Positions 8,542 to 17,006 of a stretch of 56,253 nucleotides of DNA are shown here, in pieces. This DNA is from Companilactobacillus versmoldensis DSM 14857 = KCTC 3814. GTDB taxonomy: Bacteria; Bacillota; Bacilli; Lactobacillales; Lactobacillaceae. The translations under genes were made by a program, and so were the position numbers. The stretch covers positions 1 to 56,253 of the forward strand of contig NZ_AZFA01000015.1 of assembly GCF_001434295.1 (NCBI RefSeq). The letters are read 5' to 3'. The notes under the pieces were generated by a model. The model made no database searches. It was not told the origin of the DNA and saw only the letters and a program-made list of their open reading frames with translations. The stretch's first letter is position 1, and each line of letters starts with the position of its first letter.

Positions 8542-9762
8542 TTAGTTAAACCATAATGTATTTAGAAAGCCTGAAAAGATCAAGAAACTGAAACATACGA
8601 TATTGAAGGTCAGAAAAATTGCAAAACCTTCAGTCAATTTGTTGTGTGGGATAGCCTTACGGTGTTTCTTCTTGAAACGTAGCCAAGCATCATTAGTGAT
8701 CATTGCTCCAGCGTGGAACAAACCATAAACGATGTAGAACCAAGTCTCACCGTGCCAAAATCCCATGATCAAGAACAAAGCTAGATAGCCGATATTAGCC
8801 ATCGTTATCCGACTCTTGATCAATTTTTTCTTCATCATGAAGAACATCAATCTCATATAAATGAAATCACGGAACCAGAATGATAAAGTCATGTGCCATC
8901 TATTCCAGAAATCTTTGATATTGTGAGACTGGAATGGACGATTGAAGTTCATTGGTGTCTTAACGCCTAAGAAATTACTGATACCGACTGCAAAGAGTGA
9001 ATATCCAGCAAAGTCAAAGAACAGATACATACTGTAAACATACATGTATGCGAGTACCCACCAAGATAAATCTAATGGTGCTTGACCTCGATACGACATG
9101 GCTAGTATCTGAACCTTTGGCAATAACAAGGTACCAAAGACATAACCAATGATGAATTTGTAAAGGAACCCGAGCATCAAGCGATTAGTACCACTTTTCA
9201 GTAGTTTTAAATAATCTTCACGAGATGGGACTTTTAAAACATCCTTTTGAAAACGTCTAAAACGATCAATTGGCCCAGAAGTAATCGTTGGGAAGAATAG
9301 TAAGAAACGAATAAACTCCCAAGGTTTCACTTCCTTGATTGCCCCATCACGAATCTCCATGATCATTTCGACTGATTTGAAGGTCAAATAACTGATCCCC
9401 ATGAAGGCAAAGAGCGAGATGGTCGCGTTGTTGATCAATGGATCCAATTTGACGAACACCAGCGGAATGATGGCTAAGATAACGGCCCAGAAGAAGATCC
9501 AGAAACTGTTCTTGGAATTCTCTTTGGTGCGATATCTCAAATACGAAAGAACTAAAACCATTTCTAAGAGAATGTAACAAATCAAGGAGATACCTTGACT
9601 CATATTGCCACCGAAAAAGGCGGTGATCAAAATAATAACGGTTGCTATTGTTTCATAAACTCGAAAACGTTTGCCATTGTATAAACCAATCATAATTGGC
9701 AGTAACAGTAGTATTAAATAAATAAAGTAAGTTGGACTACTGTACGGTGTAATGTTATGCAT
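8542..9762 (-). CDS. dltB: MBOAT-family D-alanyl transferase
   Basis: Polytopic membrane O-acyltransferase that accepts D-alanine from DltC for teichoic acid D-alanylation. The 406 residues have many hydrophobic spans. MBOAT hallmarks are present: NRWHMTLSFWFRDF (about residues 285-300) and the second conserved histidine in GFWHGETWF (about 335). Its start overlaps the dltA end by 8 nt, so translation is probably coupled. Confidence 0.95.
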   Translation of the reverse strand: MHNITPYSSPTYFIYLILLLLPIMIGLYNGKRFRVYETIATVIILITAFFGGNMSQGISLICYILLEMVLVLSYLRYRTKENSKNSFWIFFWAVILAIIPLVFVKLDPLINNATISLFAFMGISYLTFKSVEMIMEIRDGAIKEVKPWEFIRFLLFFPTITSGPIDRFRRFQKDVLKVPSREDYLKLLKSGTNRLMLGFLYKFIIGYVFGTLLLPKVQILAMSYRGQAPLDLSWWVLAYMYVYSMYLFFDFAGYSLFAVGISNFLGVKTPMNFNRPFQSHNIKDFWNRWHMTLSFWFRDFIYMRLMFFMMKKKLIKSRITMANIGYLALFLIMGFWHGETWFYIVYGLFHAGAMITNDAWLRFKKKHRKAIPHNKLTEGFAIFLTFNIVCFSFLIFSGFLNTLWFN

Positions 9763-11272
9763 TTACTTCGCCTATCAATGCCTTTCTATCAATCTTTCCA
9801 TTCTTACTAATAGGCAATTGTTTTACGAATTTGAAGACGTTCGGAATCATGTATTCCATCGTGTTCTTTTGCAATTCGGCTTTAATATCGCGGTTGAGTT
9901 GCTTGCCGTCGACACTTTCGAATTGATCTTCCAAAACGATGTGAGCAATGATCTTATTGACTTGTTTCTTATTGTTGTAAAGCGGAACCGTGCAAGATTG
10001 TTTAACTTGTTGTAGCTCAGCTAGGAGTGAATCGACTTCTTCAAGCTCGATCCAATATCCATGCATCTTGATTTGGAAATCCGTTCTACCTTTGTAAAAT
10101 AGCAATCCGTTTTCATCTTCGCTGACCATATCGCCAGTATGGTAAAAGACCTTACCGTCGATGATCTCAAATGCTTTATTAGTTTGAACTGGATTATTCA
10201 GATATCCCTTAGAAACATCAGGCCCGCTGACGAGCAATTCGCCGACCTTTTCACCATCTTTTTCTTCAACGTTAGCTAGGCGTTGATCCATATTAGCTTT
10301 CAAATAACCAATCGGTAATCGATCATAGACTGCTAAGTTTTCCGGAGTAATCTGGATCGAAGTGATAGCCACCGTATTTTCTGTCGGACCATAGGTGTTG
10401 TACAACTCAGCTTCTGGGAAACGTTTCAACAACTTACTGGCTGTCATATGTGTCAGTTCCTCACCACAAAAGATGAATTTCTTCAAGTTTGGTAGAGTAG
10501 CTCCATTGAAATCTTTGAAAAACATACACATCTCGAAAAACGAAGGAGTCGAGATCCAAGTCGTGGCTTGAGAATTCAAGACTGCTTGCTGCAATAACGC
10601 TAAGTTCTTTGCTGTTTGCTTATCCAATACTTCTAAAGTCGAGCCGTTAGTCAATACGGGATAAATCGAAAAGACTGATAAAGCAAACGAGAATGGAGCT
10701 TGCAACATGACATGCTCATCTTTTGTATAGTGATAGGTTTGATTGACCCAGTCAGTAAAATCGACTAAATTATTCGTGCTGATCTGAACACCTTTAGGAG
10801 TTCCAGTCGTGCCAGAAGTGAAAATAATATAGAAGTTTTCATCTGGTCCAACGCTCTTAGTCTCATCGTATTCAGCAACACCGTTATTCATAACTTCTTG
10901 TAAATCATTTTGACTGACTACTGGGGTGTCAATCTCGAAGTCGTCCTTGTCGCTCCAATTAAAAACAACTGATGGCTCAGCAACGGCATTAATCTGGTGG
11001 ATCCGTTCTGAATCAGAAGTATCATCAACTGGGATATAAGCATGTCCGGCCTTGATAGCTCCTAAAAACATCACCAACATCTCGAATTGTTGACCACCGA
11101 AGACGATGATCGGGCTCTTAGATGGAATATTACTTTTCTGTAAATAGTTGGCAATCTTGTTAGATTGTTGATCCAATTGTTGATACGTTGCAATTTGCTC
11201 ACCATTTTGGTAACAAAGTTGCTTTGGATCATTTTTAGCAATTTGAGTGATTCTATCAATTATGATATTCAT
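9755..11272 (-). CDS. dltA: D-alanine--D-alanyl carrier protein ligase
   Basis: Adenylates D-alanine with ATP and loads it onto DltC. The 505-residue AMP-forming ligase shows the P-loop motif TSGTTGTPKG (about residues 153-162), the YNTYGPTE motif (about 290) and the C-terminal lysine in KNGKIDRK (about 493). AAGGAAGG precedes the ATG. It is the second gene of the operon, 30 nt after dltX. Confidence 0.96.
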   Translation of the reverse strand: MNIIIDRITQIAKNDPKQLCYQNGEQIATYQQLDQQSNKIANYLQKSNIPSKSPIIVFGGQQFEMLVMFLGAIKAGHAYIPVDDTSDSERIHQINAVAEPSVVFNWSDKDDFEIDTPVVSQNDLQEVMNNGVAEYDETKSVGPDENFYIIFTSGTTGTPKGVQISTNNLVDFTDWVNQTYHYTKDEHVMLQAPFSFALSVFSIYPVLTNGSTLEVLDKQTAKNLALLQQAVLNSQATTWISTPSFFEMCMFFKDFNGATLPNLKKFIFCGEELTHMTASKLLKRFPEAELYNTYGPTENTVAITSIQITPENLAVYDRLPIGYLKANMDQRLANVEEKDGEKVGELLVSGPDVSKGYLNNPVQTNKAFEIIDGKVFYHTGDMVSEDENGLLFYKGRTDFQIKMHGYWIELEEVDSLLAELQQVKQSCTVPLYNNKKQVNKIIAHIVLEDQFESVDGKQLNRDIKAELQKNTMEYMIPNVFKFVKQLPISKNGKIDRKALIGEVNA

Positions 11273-11302
11273 TTGCGTTCCCTTCCTTCAGCTAACCTAA
11301 AA

Positions 11303-11461
11303 CTAGAAATCGTTATAAATGAATTTGGCGCTTCCGACCCCGTTATATCCGTAGATATACAGTAGGATCAGTAGAATTGCGAAATAAAAAACTGTCCGTA
11401 GAACAAATACTGTCACTGGTTTTCTTAAGAAGTTGATCAATTTTATTTTCAAATCACTCAC
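11303..11461 (-). CDS. dltX: teichoic acid D-Ala incorporation-associated protein DltX
   Basis: A 52-codon gene with a GTG start: a short basic N-terminus (RKPVTVFVLRT), one membrane helix (FYFAILLILLYIYGY), and the conserved C-terminal ending FIYNDF, which matches the FIYNEF signature of DltX. In Gram-positive dlt operons DltX precedes dltA and takes part in D-alanyl transfer. AGAGG lies 7 nt before GTG. A TTG three codons later, with GAGGTGAG upstream, is an alternative start. Confidence 0.88.
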   Translation of the reverse strand: MSDLKIKLINFLRKPVTVFVLRTVFYFAILLILLYIYGYNGVGSAKFIYNDF

Positions 11462-11485
11462 CTCATTTACCTCTTGGACCTTTGA

Positions 11486-11491
11486 ATTATA
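11486..11491 (-). promoter_or_regulatory. dltX: candidate dlt promoter -10 box
   Basis: A perfect TATAAT on the minus strand, about 25 nt before the dltX start. No good -35 match stands 17 nt upstream, which would fit an activator-dependent promoter. Confidence 0.5.
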
Positions 11492-11535
11492 TTTGTCATC
11501 TTAGTTCTCAGCTAATTAAACTGACATCGGATTTC

Positions 11536-11552
11536 CTTACATCCGTCTTACA
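11536..11552 (-). promoter_or_regulatory. direct repeat TGTAAG-N5-TGTAAG upstream of dlt
   Basis: Two TGTAAG copies on the minus strand start 11 bp apart, the layout bound by OmpR-family response regulators. The upstream copy also forms a perfect inverted repeat TCTTACA-N4-TGTAAGA (11546-11563). The site lies about 50 bp upstream of the -10 box. The bound regulator is not known. Confidence 0.45.
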
Positions 11553-11736
11553 GTTTTGTAAGATTGAAAATCCACAAAAGATATCGACTAAACCACGCTT
11601 TAAATTAATTACGACTTATAGTTAACTTCAAGAACAGCCGTTTATTATTCAACCATTGATATACGACTGTGTCAAATTATCTTAAATTATTTACTATAAT
11701 ATTCACTTTTCGATATCTCTATACAATTATTATAAT

Positions 11737-11767
11737 AAAAAGGCATCCGACTCGCGGATGCCTTTTT
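11737..11767 (-). terminator. bidirectional-looking intrinsic terminator
   Basis: Stem GGCATCCG / CGGATGCC with a 5-nt loop, flanked by A5 and T5. It ends the peptidase transcript on the minus strand, about 35 nt after the stop. Confidence 0.88.
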
Positions 11768-11800
11768 GACTAAAAATATTTACATTATTTGGAAAATCTT

Positions 11801-12856
11801 CTAGATCTCAATTAGCTCATTAGTTGAATGGGTCAAACGGATCGACTCACCTTGTTCATTCTTATAAATATCGTCCTCGATTCTCACTCCGAAACGGCCT
11901 GGCAAATAGATTCCTGGTTCAACAGTGAAGACGATTTTTGGTTCAAGTTGGTCATTGTTAGAACGGCGCATGATTGGATAATCATGACAAACTAGGCCAA
12001 GTCCATGACCGCTGCCGTGGTTGAAATATTTGCCGTAACCACTGTCATCGATGGAGCCGCGGATAACTCGATCCAAGTCACCGAACGTCTCGACTAAAGG
12101 AGCGAATTTGATTCCCCACTCTTCAGCTTTCTTGACGGCTTGATATACTTTTTTGACTTCATCGCTAGCTTTGCCCATGACGACGGTCCGCGTGATATCT
12201 GAATAGTAGTTTTGATAGACGAATCCGAAATCGAGGGTGACGACGTCGCCGTCTTCGATTATCTTATCGGTCGCTGAACCATGTGGTTGGGCGGAACGTG
12301 CTCCAGAGGCAACAATGGTATCAAAGGAAAGCTTTTGAGCACCTAATTTGAATCCGGTGCTTTCAATTTCATGAGCAACTTCGAGTTCAGTCATGCCGAC
12401 TTTCATGAATTGGACGATATGGTCATAAACTTTATCAGAGATTTCGGCGGCTTGGCTGATCAAGTCGATCTCTTGGTCGGTCTTGTGCATCCGCAATTGT
12501 TTAACGACAAGGTCAGCATTAGTCGTCTTGATACCTTTTTCAACGATTGATTGATAATCTTTGGTCAACAAGTAGTCGCTTTCGATAGCGATATTTTGAT
12601 AGTGTGCGGCCAAGAAATCAGCCAACGATGTTTCCTTGATGTCGACAACTGTAGTATCTGGTGCCTGTTGCTTGATCTGTTCAAAAAATCTTGCGTCAGT
12701 TACGATGAAAATATTATCTGCATCAACTACGACGTAGCTTTCATCACCTAGAAATCCGCTGAGATAAAATTGGTCAGCGTTGTCGCTAATTAAGAATGCT
12801 TGAAGATTTTGGTCGGTCAGATACTGTCTGACTGTTTTGATACCTGTTTGATTCAT
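11801..12856 (-). CDS. M24B Xaa-Pro peptidase (aminopeptidase P/prolidase type)
   Basis: Cytoplasmic metallopeptidase that cleaves the bond before proline in peptides, useful for a proteolytic lactic acid bacterium. Length is 351 residues: an N-terminal creatinase-like domain (1-125), then the pita-bread M24 domain. The five metal ligands are visible: two Asp in VVTLDFGF and NYYSDITR, His in GSGHGLGL, Glu in FTVEPGIY and Glu in VRIEDD. Size and layout match small Firmicutes Xaa-Pro aminopeptidases (PepP/YqhT-like) better than PepQ, but sequence alone does not separate the two activities. Confidence 0.85.
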   Translation of the reverse strand: MNQTGIKTVRQYLTDQNLQAFLISDNADQFYLSGFLGDESYVVVDADNIFIVTDARFFEQIKQQAPDTTVVDIKETSLADFLAAHYQNIAIESDYLLTKDYQSIVEKGIKTTNADLVVKQLRMHKTDQEIDLISQAAEISDKVYDHIVQFMKVGMTELEVAHEIESTGFKLGAQKLSFDTIVASGARSAQPHGSATDKIIEDGDVVTLDFGFVYQNYYSDITRTVVMGKASDEVKKVYQAVKKAEEWGIKFAPLVETFGDLDRVIRGSIDDSGYGKYFNHGSGHGLGLVCHDYPIMRRSNNDQLEPKIVFTVEPGIYLPGRFGVRIEDDIYKNEQGESIRLTHSTNELIEI

Positions 12857-12939
12857 GGAACATGCCTCCCGAAATAAAAATCTTACCTATTAGATTACAC
12901 TTTCTTTTAAGAATTCGCACGACTGAAAATCAGGGCATA

Positions 12940-12976
12940 AAAAAAGCCCGAGATTCTGTCCCGGGTTTTGTGTATG
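12940..12976 (-). terminator. intrinsic terminator downstream of rpsN
   Basis: On the minus strand CCCGGGA-cagaa-TCTCGGG (one mismatch) is followed by C and seven T. It ends the rpsN transcript after a 120-nt structured 3' region. Confidence 0.8.
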
Positions 12977-13092
12977 AGGAGGATCGTAGACCACTTGAGT
13001 GTAATGTTACCTCAATAAGTCCAGGCCAGTCACAGTTCCTGCAAAAATCTCGACATAACAGATTCACTTGTTCAAGTGACTGGCCCAGAAAA
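12977..13092 (-). ncRNA. structured 3' UTR or small RNA candidate after rpsN
   Basis: Between the rpsN stop and its terminator the minus strand can form CACTTG-aa-CAAGTG, or a longer stem GGCCAGTCAC / GTGACTGGCC (about 13077-13087 with 13024-13033). The two pairings share bases and exclude each other. No ORF with a ribosome site is present and I recognise no known RNA family. Confidence 0.3.
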
Positions 13093-13362
13093 TTACCAAC
13101 TAGCCTTACGGACACCAGGTATTTGACCTTGGTGTGCTAAATTTCTAAAATTGATTCTCGACATCCCAAACTTTCTTAAATAAGCATGGGGTCTGCCGTC
13201 GATCTTATCACGAGAATGCAACCGTGTTGGCGAAGCATCTCTAGGCAACTGGCTTAGTGCTTGATAGTCACCCTTATCTTTCAATTCTTGACGCAAAGTA
13301 GCATATCGAGCTACTGTACGATGTAATCTTTTTTCACGTTCAATTTTTGCTTTACGTGCCAT
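13093..13362 (-). CDS. rpsN: 30S ribosomal protein S14, zinc-independent paralogue
   Basis: An 89-residue S14 that binds 16S rRNA in the small-subunit head. It lacks the CxxC...CxxC zinc ribbon of the 61-residue housekeeping form, and no cysteines are present. The conserved C-terminal block [22 protein letters not shown] is divided around the GMSR motif as in the family. In Firmicutes this form (B. subtilis YhzA type) replaces the zinc form under zinc starvation (family knowledge). It stands alone, not in a ribosomal operon, behind a Zur-like palindrome. Confidence 0.93.
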   Translation of the reverse strand: MARKAKIEREKRLHRTVARYATLRQELKDKGDYQALSQLPRDASPTRLHSRDKIDGRPHAYLRKFGMSRINFRNLAHQGQIPGVRKASW

Positions 13363-13406
13363 GCACTTACCTACCCTTATCTATATTATGGGAAGTCAGT
13401 GTCTAA

Positions 13407-13421
13407 TAGTAATAATTACTA
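13407..13421 (-). promoter_or_regulatory. Zur-box-like palindrome upstream of rpsN
   Basis: Perfect 7-1-7 palindrome TAGTAATAATTACTA, 45 bp before the rpsN start. Its TAATNATTA core equals the Firmicutes Zur box core. On the minus strand it abuts a -35-like TTAGAC and a -10-like TATAGA, so bound repressor would block the promoter. Confidence 0.65.
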
Positions 13422-13485
13422 AGTCCATGTACGAGAATAGCAGTAATCAACTTGGATAGCAATAAATTTGTTTTGAAAAAATCAA

Positions 13486-14109
13486 TTAATTTATTTCATA
13501 ACGCAAGATGGTCTGCAGCTTGTCAGCATCGACTCTCCGAGCGTCTGACAAGTAGATTTCACGATGACTTTTGGAAACACGTTGCTTCGAATTTTCTTCA
13601 AGCAACTGGTCCATTTTAGTAAAACTGGTAGGTTCGTCATCGTAAGGACCGACGTGTAAGATCTGAATTGCTGAAATAGCTGGATAAGTTTTGATCTCGA
13701 GTTGCGGTAATAGTTTTAAGTGCTTCTTCTCTTTGGTAGCTTGGATCGTTGGTTCAATCAAATCATCCGGTACAAAATCAGGGATTCTGATCATGACGTC
13801 ATATTCGAATTCATCTTTATCAAGTTGATCCATTGCTTGTCCTTCTTCGGTCAAGGACCAAACACCTTCCAAAGGAAAAACTACATAATCGTCAAATTCG
13901 ACGGTTTTATTTTCACAATACTTTTTATAGGCAGCCTTCAAAGCGTAAGCCATTGGGAAAAGTGTTTCCATCTTTTCTTTAAATTCTGCTCCGTTAGGGT
14001 CACCCACTCCATGCAGTGAGAAAAACTTCTGCTCTGGTACTTCAACAAATTGGGGCTTTAATGATGTTGAATATAGCTCTTTTTCTTGTTTACGACTTGA
14101 ATATTTCAT
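13486..14109 (-). CDS. GyrI-like small-molecule-binding domain protein
   Basis: A 207-residue soluble protein. The region EVPEQKFFSLHGVGDPNG is the typical start of the GyrI-like (SOUL/BacIp-like) domain found in YhcA-type proteins and effector domains of AraC/MerR regulators; here there is no DNA-binding part. Similar stand-alone proteins bind or hydrolyse cationic or xenobiotic compounds, but the ligand here is unknown. The start ATG at 14109 is preferred to an upstream in-frame ATG at 14355 because GGAG lies 7 nt before it, and because the upstream extension would cover the divergent promoter of the next gene. Confidence 0.75.
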   Translation of the reverse strand: MKYSSRKQEKELYSTSLKPQFVEVPEQKFFSLHGVGDPNGAEFKEKMETLFPMAYALKAAYKKYCENKTVEFDDYVVFPLEGVWSLTEEGQAMDQLDKDEFEYDVMIRIPDFVPDDLIEPTIQATKEKKHLKLLPQLEIKTYPAISAIQILHVGPYDDEPTSFTKMDQLLEENSKQRVSKSHREIYLSDARRVDADKLQTILRYEIN

Positions 14110-14323
14110 CAATTGGCTCCATTCACGATAATTATTATTTCTCAATACAATTTTTATTGTAGTCCTAAACTGCAACAGGTCAATGTCTGAACTTAATTTA
14201 CTGAAAATTTTTTCGTAATTAAATTTGCTTGCAAAAATAATATATGACGTTATATTGATAGTAAGTATGATTGTATATATAATATCAATTGGCACATATA
14301 CATGAAAATATGGGGGTATCAAC

Positions 14324-14941
14324 ATGGAACTTACCAATAGACAACAAGAAATCATCGAAATGACTAAGCAAACCAGTCCCCTAACCAGCGACCAGATTGC
14401 AAAAGAATTAAATCTAAGCGTACCAACGATTCGAGCCGATCTAAGACTACTGACAGCCGTCGGTATTCTCGATTCTCGACCAAAAGTTGGCTATGAATAT
14501 GCAGGCATGAAAGCTAGCCAATTAAACTACGACGAATTATATAATAAAGAAATCAATGGCATCATCAAAAAGGCGACCTTCGTCGAACCAAGCACCAGTC
14601 TTCAAGAGTGCATCAACAGCCTCTTCTTAAAAGACACCGGTTCACTCTATGTCGTAGACGAAAATAAAGAATTGCTAGGTCTGATCTCCAGGAAAGACCT
14701 CCTAGCAGTCACAGTCAACAATCATGACACAAGCACTATGTCAGCCAGTATGGTAATGACCAGAATGCCCAATCTCATAACCGTAACACCCACAATGACC
14801 ATCAAAGAAGTAGGCCAACAATTATTGACCCACGAAGTCGACTCACTACCAGTCGTCGATGAAAAGAATCCCCGCCACGTCATCGGGAAGATCACCAAGA
14901 ATAGAATATTCCAGTACTTTATCGATAAGAGCGCAAAATAA
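14324..14941 (+). CDS. ccpN: CcpN-like transcriptional regulator (HTH plus two CBS domains)
   Basis: A 205-residue regulator: a DeoR/HTH_11-type winged helix at residues 1-60 (SDQIAKELNLSVPTIRADLRLL), then two CBS domains (about 75-135 and 140-200) that bind adenine nucleotides. In B. subtilis CcpN represses gluconeogenic genes when glycolytic carbon is present (family knowledge). The partner gene yqfL that often follows is absent here; instead a hairpin repeat begins on the stop codon. It is transcribed divergently from the GyrI-like gene. A GGGGG stretch precedes the ATG. Confidence 0.85.
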   Translation: MELTNRQQEIIEMTKQTSPLTSDQIAKELNLSVPTIRADLRLLTAVGILDSRPKVGYEYAGMKASQLNYDELYNKEINGIIKKATFVEPSTSLQECINSLFLKDTGSLYVVDENKELLGLISRKDLLAVTVNNHDTSTMSASMVMTRMPNLITVTPTMTIKEVGQQLLTHEVDSLPVVDEKNPRHVIGKITKNRIFQYFIDKSAK

Positions 14942-15048
14942 CACGGGAGCTGGTGAGCATTGGCTAGGCAGTGAATTGATTGCGCTCTTGGCAATCCTTT
15001 ACTGGCGTACCAAAGCGGAGCCAGCTGTGTTATTCAGAGCGTTTCCGA
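14940..15048 (+). repeat. intergenic hairpin element, copy C
   Basis: Outer stem AACAC...AGCTGG with CCAGCT-GTGTT, then the conserved asymmetric internal loop GAGCA (14955-14959) facing AGCGGA (15014-15019). Next are inner stem TTGG/CCAA, CAGT/ACTG and terminal hairpin GATTGC/GCAATC, then 3' flank GCGTTTCCG. The loop bases agree with copies A and B at 39.6 kb while the stems differ. Confidence 0.65.
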
Positions 15049-15083
15049 TACTTGAGAAAAATACAAAAAAGAAATACAACCTA

Positions 15084-15117
15084 AAAAAGTGCATTCCCAA
15101 ATGGGAATGCACTTTTC
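15084..15117. terminator. bidirectional intrinsic terminator between convergent genes
   Basis: Perfect stem AAAAGTGCATTCCC / GGGAATGCACTTTT with a 4-nt loop. It serves ccpN on the plus strand and the acetyltransferase gene on the minus strand. Confidence 0.88.
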
Positions 15118-15121
15118 TATT

Positions 15122-15664
15122 TCATTCATTCAATAATCCATAAATATTCAAATCTTTGAATTCATCGCCATATGCTACCTGCTGTTTCAAAGTCCCTTCC
15201 CGGACAAATCCCAGTCGTTTAGCTATTGCGATACTTTTTTCATTTTCACTTTCAGCTTGTAAAACTAACTTATTTAGCTTCAACTCACTAAAAGCATGCT
15301 CGACCAAGCGCTTCAAGGACTCAGTCATAATGCCATATCCTTGTTGCTGACTGTGTAACCAATAGCCAATTTTGGCAGTATGGTCTTCCCAGCTAATATC
15401 GTGCAAGTCGATCATTCCTGATGCCACTCCATCAACAACGATGACATGTTCCAGCAACAAATATTTAGCGTTCTGCTCACGAGCGTATTTGATAAAGTTT
15501 CTTTCTGATCCAGCTGACTTAGTCGATTTCGTCCAAGGCATCCAGCGAGAAAGTGATTCTCGATCATCCTTGATGGCTGAATATAATTCTTTTGCTTGTT
15601 CAACTTCCGGAAAAGTTAGTTGAACTCGCTTGTTATTTATCTCAAAATTGCTAAAAACAAACAT
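15122..15664 (-). CDS. GNAT N-acetyltransferase, RimJ/RimL type
   Basis: A 180-residue acetyl-CoA-dependent N-acetyltransferase. The substrate is probably a protein N-terminus or small amine; RimL acts on ribosomal protein L7/L12, but that is not proven here. The fold is visible from the acceptor region RWMPW (about residues 39-43), the acetyl-CoA loop QQQGYGIM (about 108-115) and the C-terminal block SIAIAKRLGFVREG (about 145-158). It ends right at the shared terminator and follows the DMT transporter gene after 33 nt on the same strand, so the two may be cotranscribed. Confidence 0.82.
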   Translation of the reverse strand: MFVFSNFEINNKRVQLTFPEVEQAKELYSAIKDDRESLSRWMPWTKSTKSAGSERNFIKYAREQNAKYLLLEHVIVVDGVASGMIDLHDISWEDHTAKIGYWLHSQQQGYGIMTESLKRLVEHAFSELKLNKLVLQAESENEKSIAIAKRLGFVREGTLKQQVAYGDEFKDLNIYGLLNE

Positions 15665-15697
15665 TATTGGCCTCCGTTTAAAAACAAACGATCTTGG

Positions 15698-16840
15698 TTA
15701 ATCCTTCTCGCCAACAGTCGATCCATCATGTTTGATATTTTCTTTGATGGTTGCCTCAACTTCTTTTTGAGTTTCAATTGTTTCCTTCAAATGAGCTTCC
15801 AATTGTTCCTTCTTTGAAGGTTCTGGCTCATCAACATTAGCCATATCATGTTCGATCTCTGACTCAACTTCTTCTTTCGGCAATTTGGAGTCCCTGACGA
15901 ACAGCGAAATAACACTGTAAGCCACTTTGGCACCAACCAAAGTGATAGCTGAACCAAGTAAAATAATGATGATACCGATAACGGTTCTTGGTACGATTGC
16001 CTCGCCTAAGATACCTAAAGCTAAAATTGGAGCTAAGGCTGGTTTTACTAAGAAGATCAGTGAAGCTTGAACAACTCCGACTTCGTCCATCGAGACGAAG
16101 TAAAGTCCAAAAGCAGCACCAGTGACCAAGACAGAAATGTACAAGATCAATGGTAAATTGCCCCATGTCAGGCCTTGGAAAAATGGGATATTAACGAATT
16201 CACTATAATTTTGTGGGATAAATGAAGCTAAGCTTGTGTGACTCAATCCCATTAAAATTGCTAATTCGCCAGCCCCGAACAAGAATGATAGACAGGTCAT
16301 CGTTAAAGCATTGATACCTATCTTGTGACTATTTACTCGGGACATAACGCCATAAACACCAAAAATAATTGATGACAATAACCCTAAAGTAATCCCGACA
16401 GGATTTTTCAAATTGAAGGGGTTGATAATGACTAACAATCCCACCAAAGTCAAAACCAAGGCGAAAATATTGGTACGTGAAAGCTTTTCACGTAGAAAGA
16501 CAAAGCCGATGATCAGGCCAAAAATTGGATTAGCACTGAGCATGATAGCCACGATCGAAGCATCAGTCATTTGGATCGACAACTGGTACAAGGACATGCT
16601 GACGACCACGATAACGAAGCCGGTAACGGCGCATCGTAGCCAATCAGACTTCGACAGCAAAACACTGTGTTTTCGCATGTATGACCAGGCAAACGGCAAT
16701 AAAGCCAGTCCACCGATCAAGAAACGGATAAAGTTCAATTCCACCGGATTGAAGGTATTCCCGGCCACCTTCAAAGCAATTTCCATAGAACTAAATAAAA
16801 ATGTTGGTATTAAAATCAATAATATCGATTTAATTTTCAA
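15698..16840 (-). CDS. DMT-superfamily (EamA) transporter with acidic C-terminal tail
   Basis: Ten-span membrane exporter of the drug/metabolite family: two EamA repeats over residues of about 1-140 and 150-305. The last 60-70 residues are unusual: a highly charged, probably cytoplasmic tail rich in Glu and Lys (KEEVESEIEHDM, ETQKEVEATIKE), likely helical or coiled coil, not usual in this family. The substrate is unknown. The TTG start has only a distant GGGGAT, so the start is less certain. A cre-like site (TGAAAGCGTTTTTG, 16942-16955) lies about 100 bp upstream. Confidence 0.82.
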   Translation of the reverse strand: MKIKSILLILIPTFLFSSMEIALKVAGNTFNPVELNFIRFLIGGLALLPFAWSYMRKHSVLLSKSDWLRCAVTGFVIVVVSMSLYQLSIQMTDASIVAIMLSANPIFGLIIGFVFLREKLSRTNIFALVLTLVGLLVIINPFNLKNPVGITLGLLSSIIFGVYGVMSRVNSHKIGINALTMTCLSFLFGAGELAILMGLSHTSLASFIPQNYSEFVNIPFFQGLTWGNLPLILYISVLVTGAAFGLYFVSMDEVGVVQASLIFLVKPALAPILALGILGEAIVPRTVIGIIIILLGSAITLVGAKVAYSVISLFVRDSKLPKEEVESEIEHDMANVDEPEPSKKEQLEAHLKETIETQKEVEATIKENIKHDGSTVGEKD

Positions 16841-16958
16841 AACTTAAATAGCATCCCCAATTAACAAAGTTATAAACATAAGTCTACTCCAAATTAATTC
16901 CCGGAAAAGCCGATTTCACAAATTTTTACCCTAAAATTACCATGAAAGCGTTTTTGAT

Positions 16959-16995
16959 AAAAAAGTGTCGACTCACTCACTCGTGAATCGACACC
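16959..16995 (-). terminator. intrinsic terminator after the adhesin gene
   Basis: On the minus strand GTGTCGA-TTCAC...GTGA-GTCGACAC forms a long stem followed by six T, 12 nt after the adhesin stop. Confidence 0.85.
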
Positions 16996-17006
16996 GAAAT
17001 TTTTAA

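Noticed and set aside
14110-14355. N-terminal membrane extension of the GyrI-like protein
   Set aside because: No ribosome site at the upstream start and it would cover the divergent ccpN promoter; GGAG marks the shorter start.
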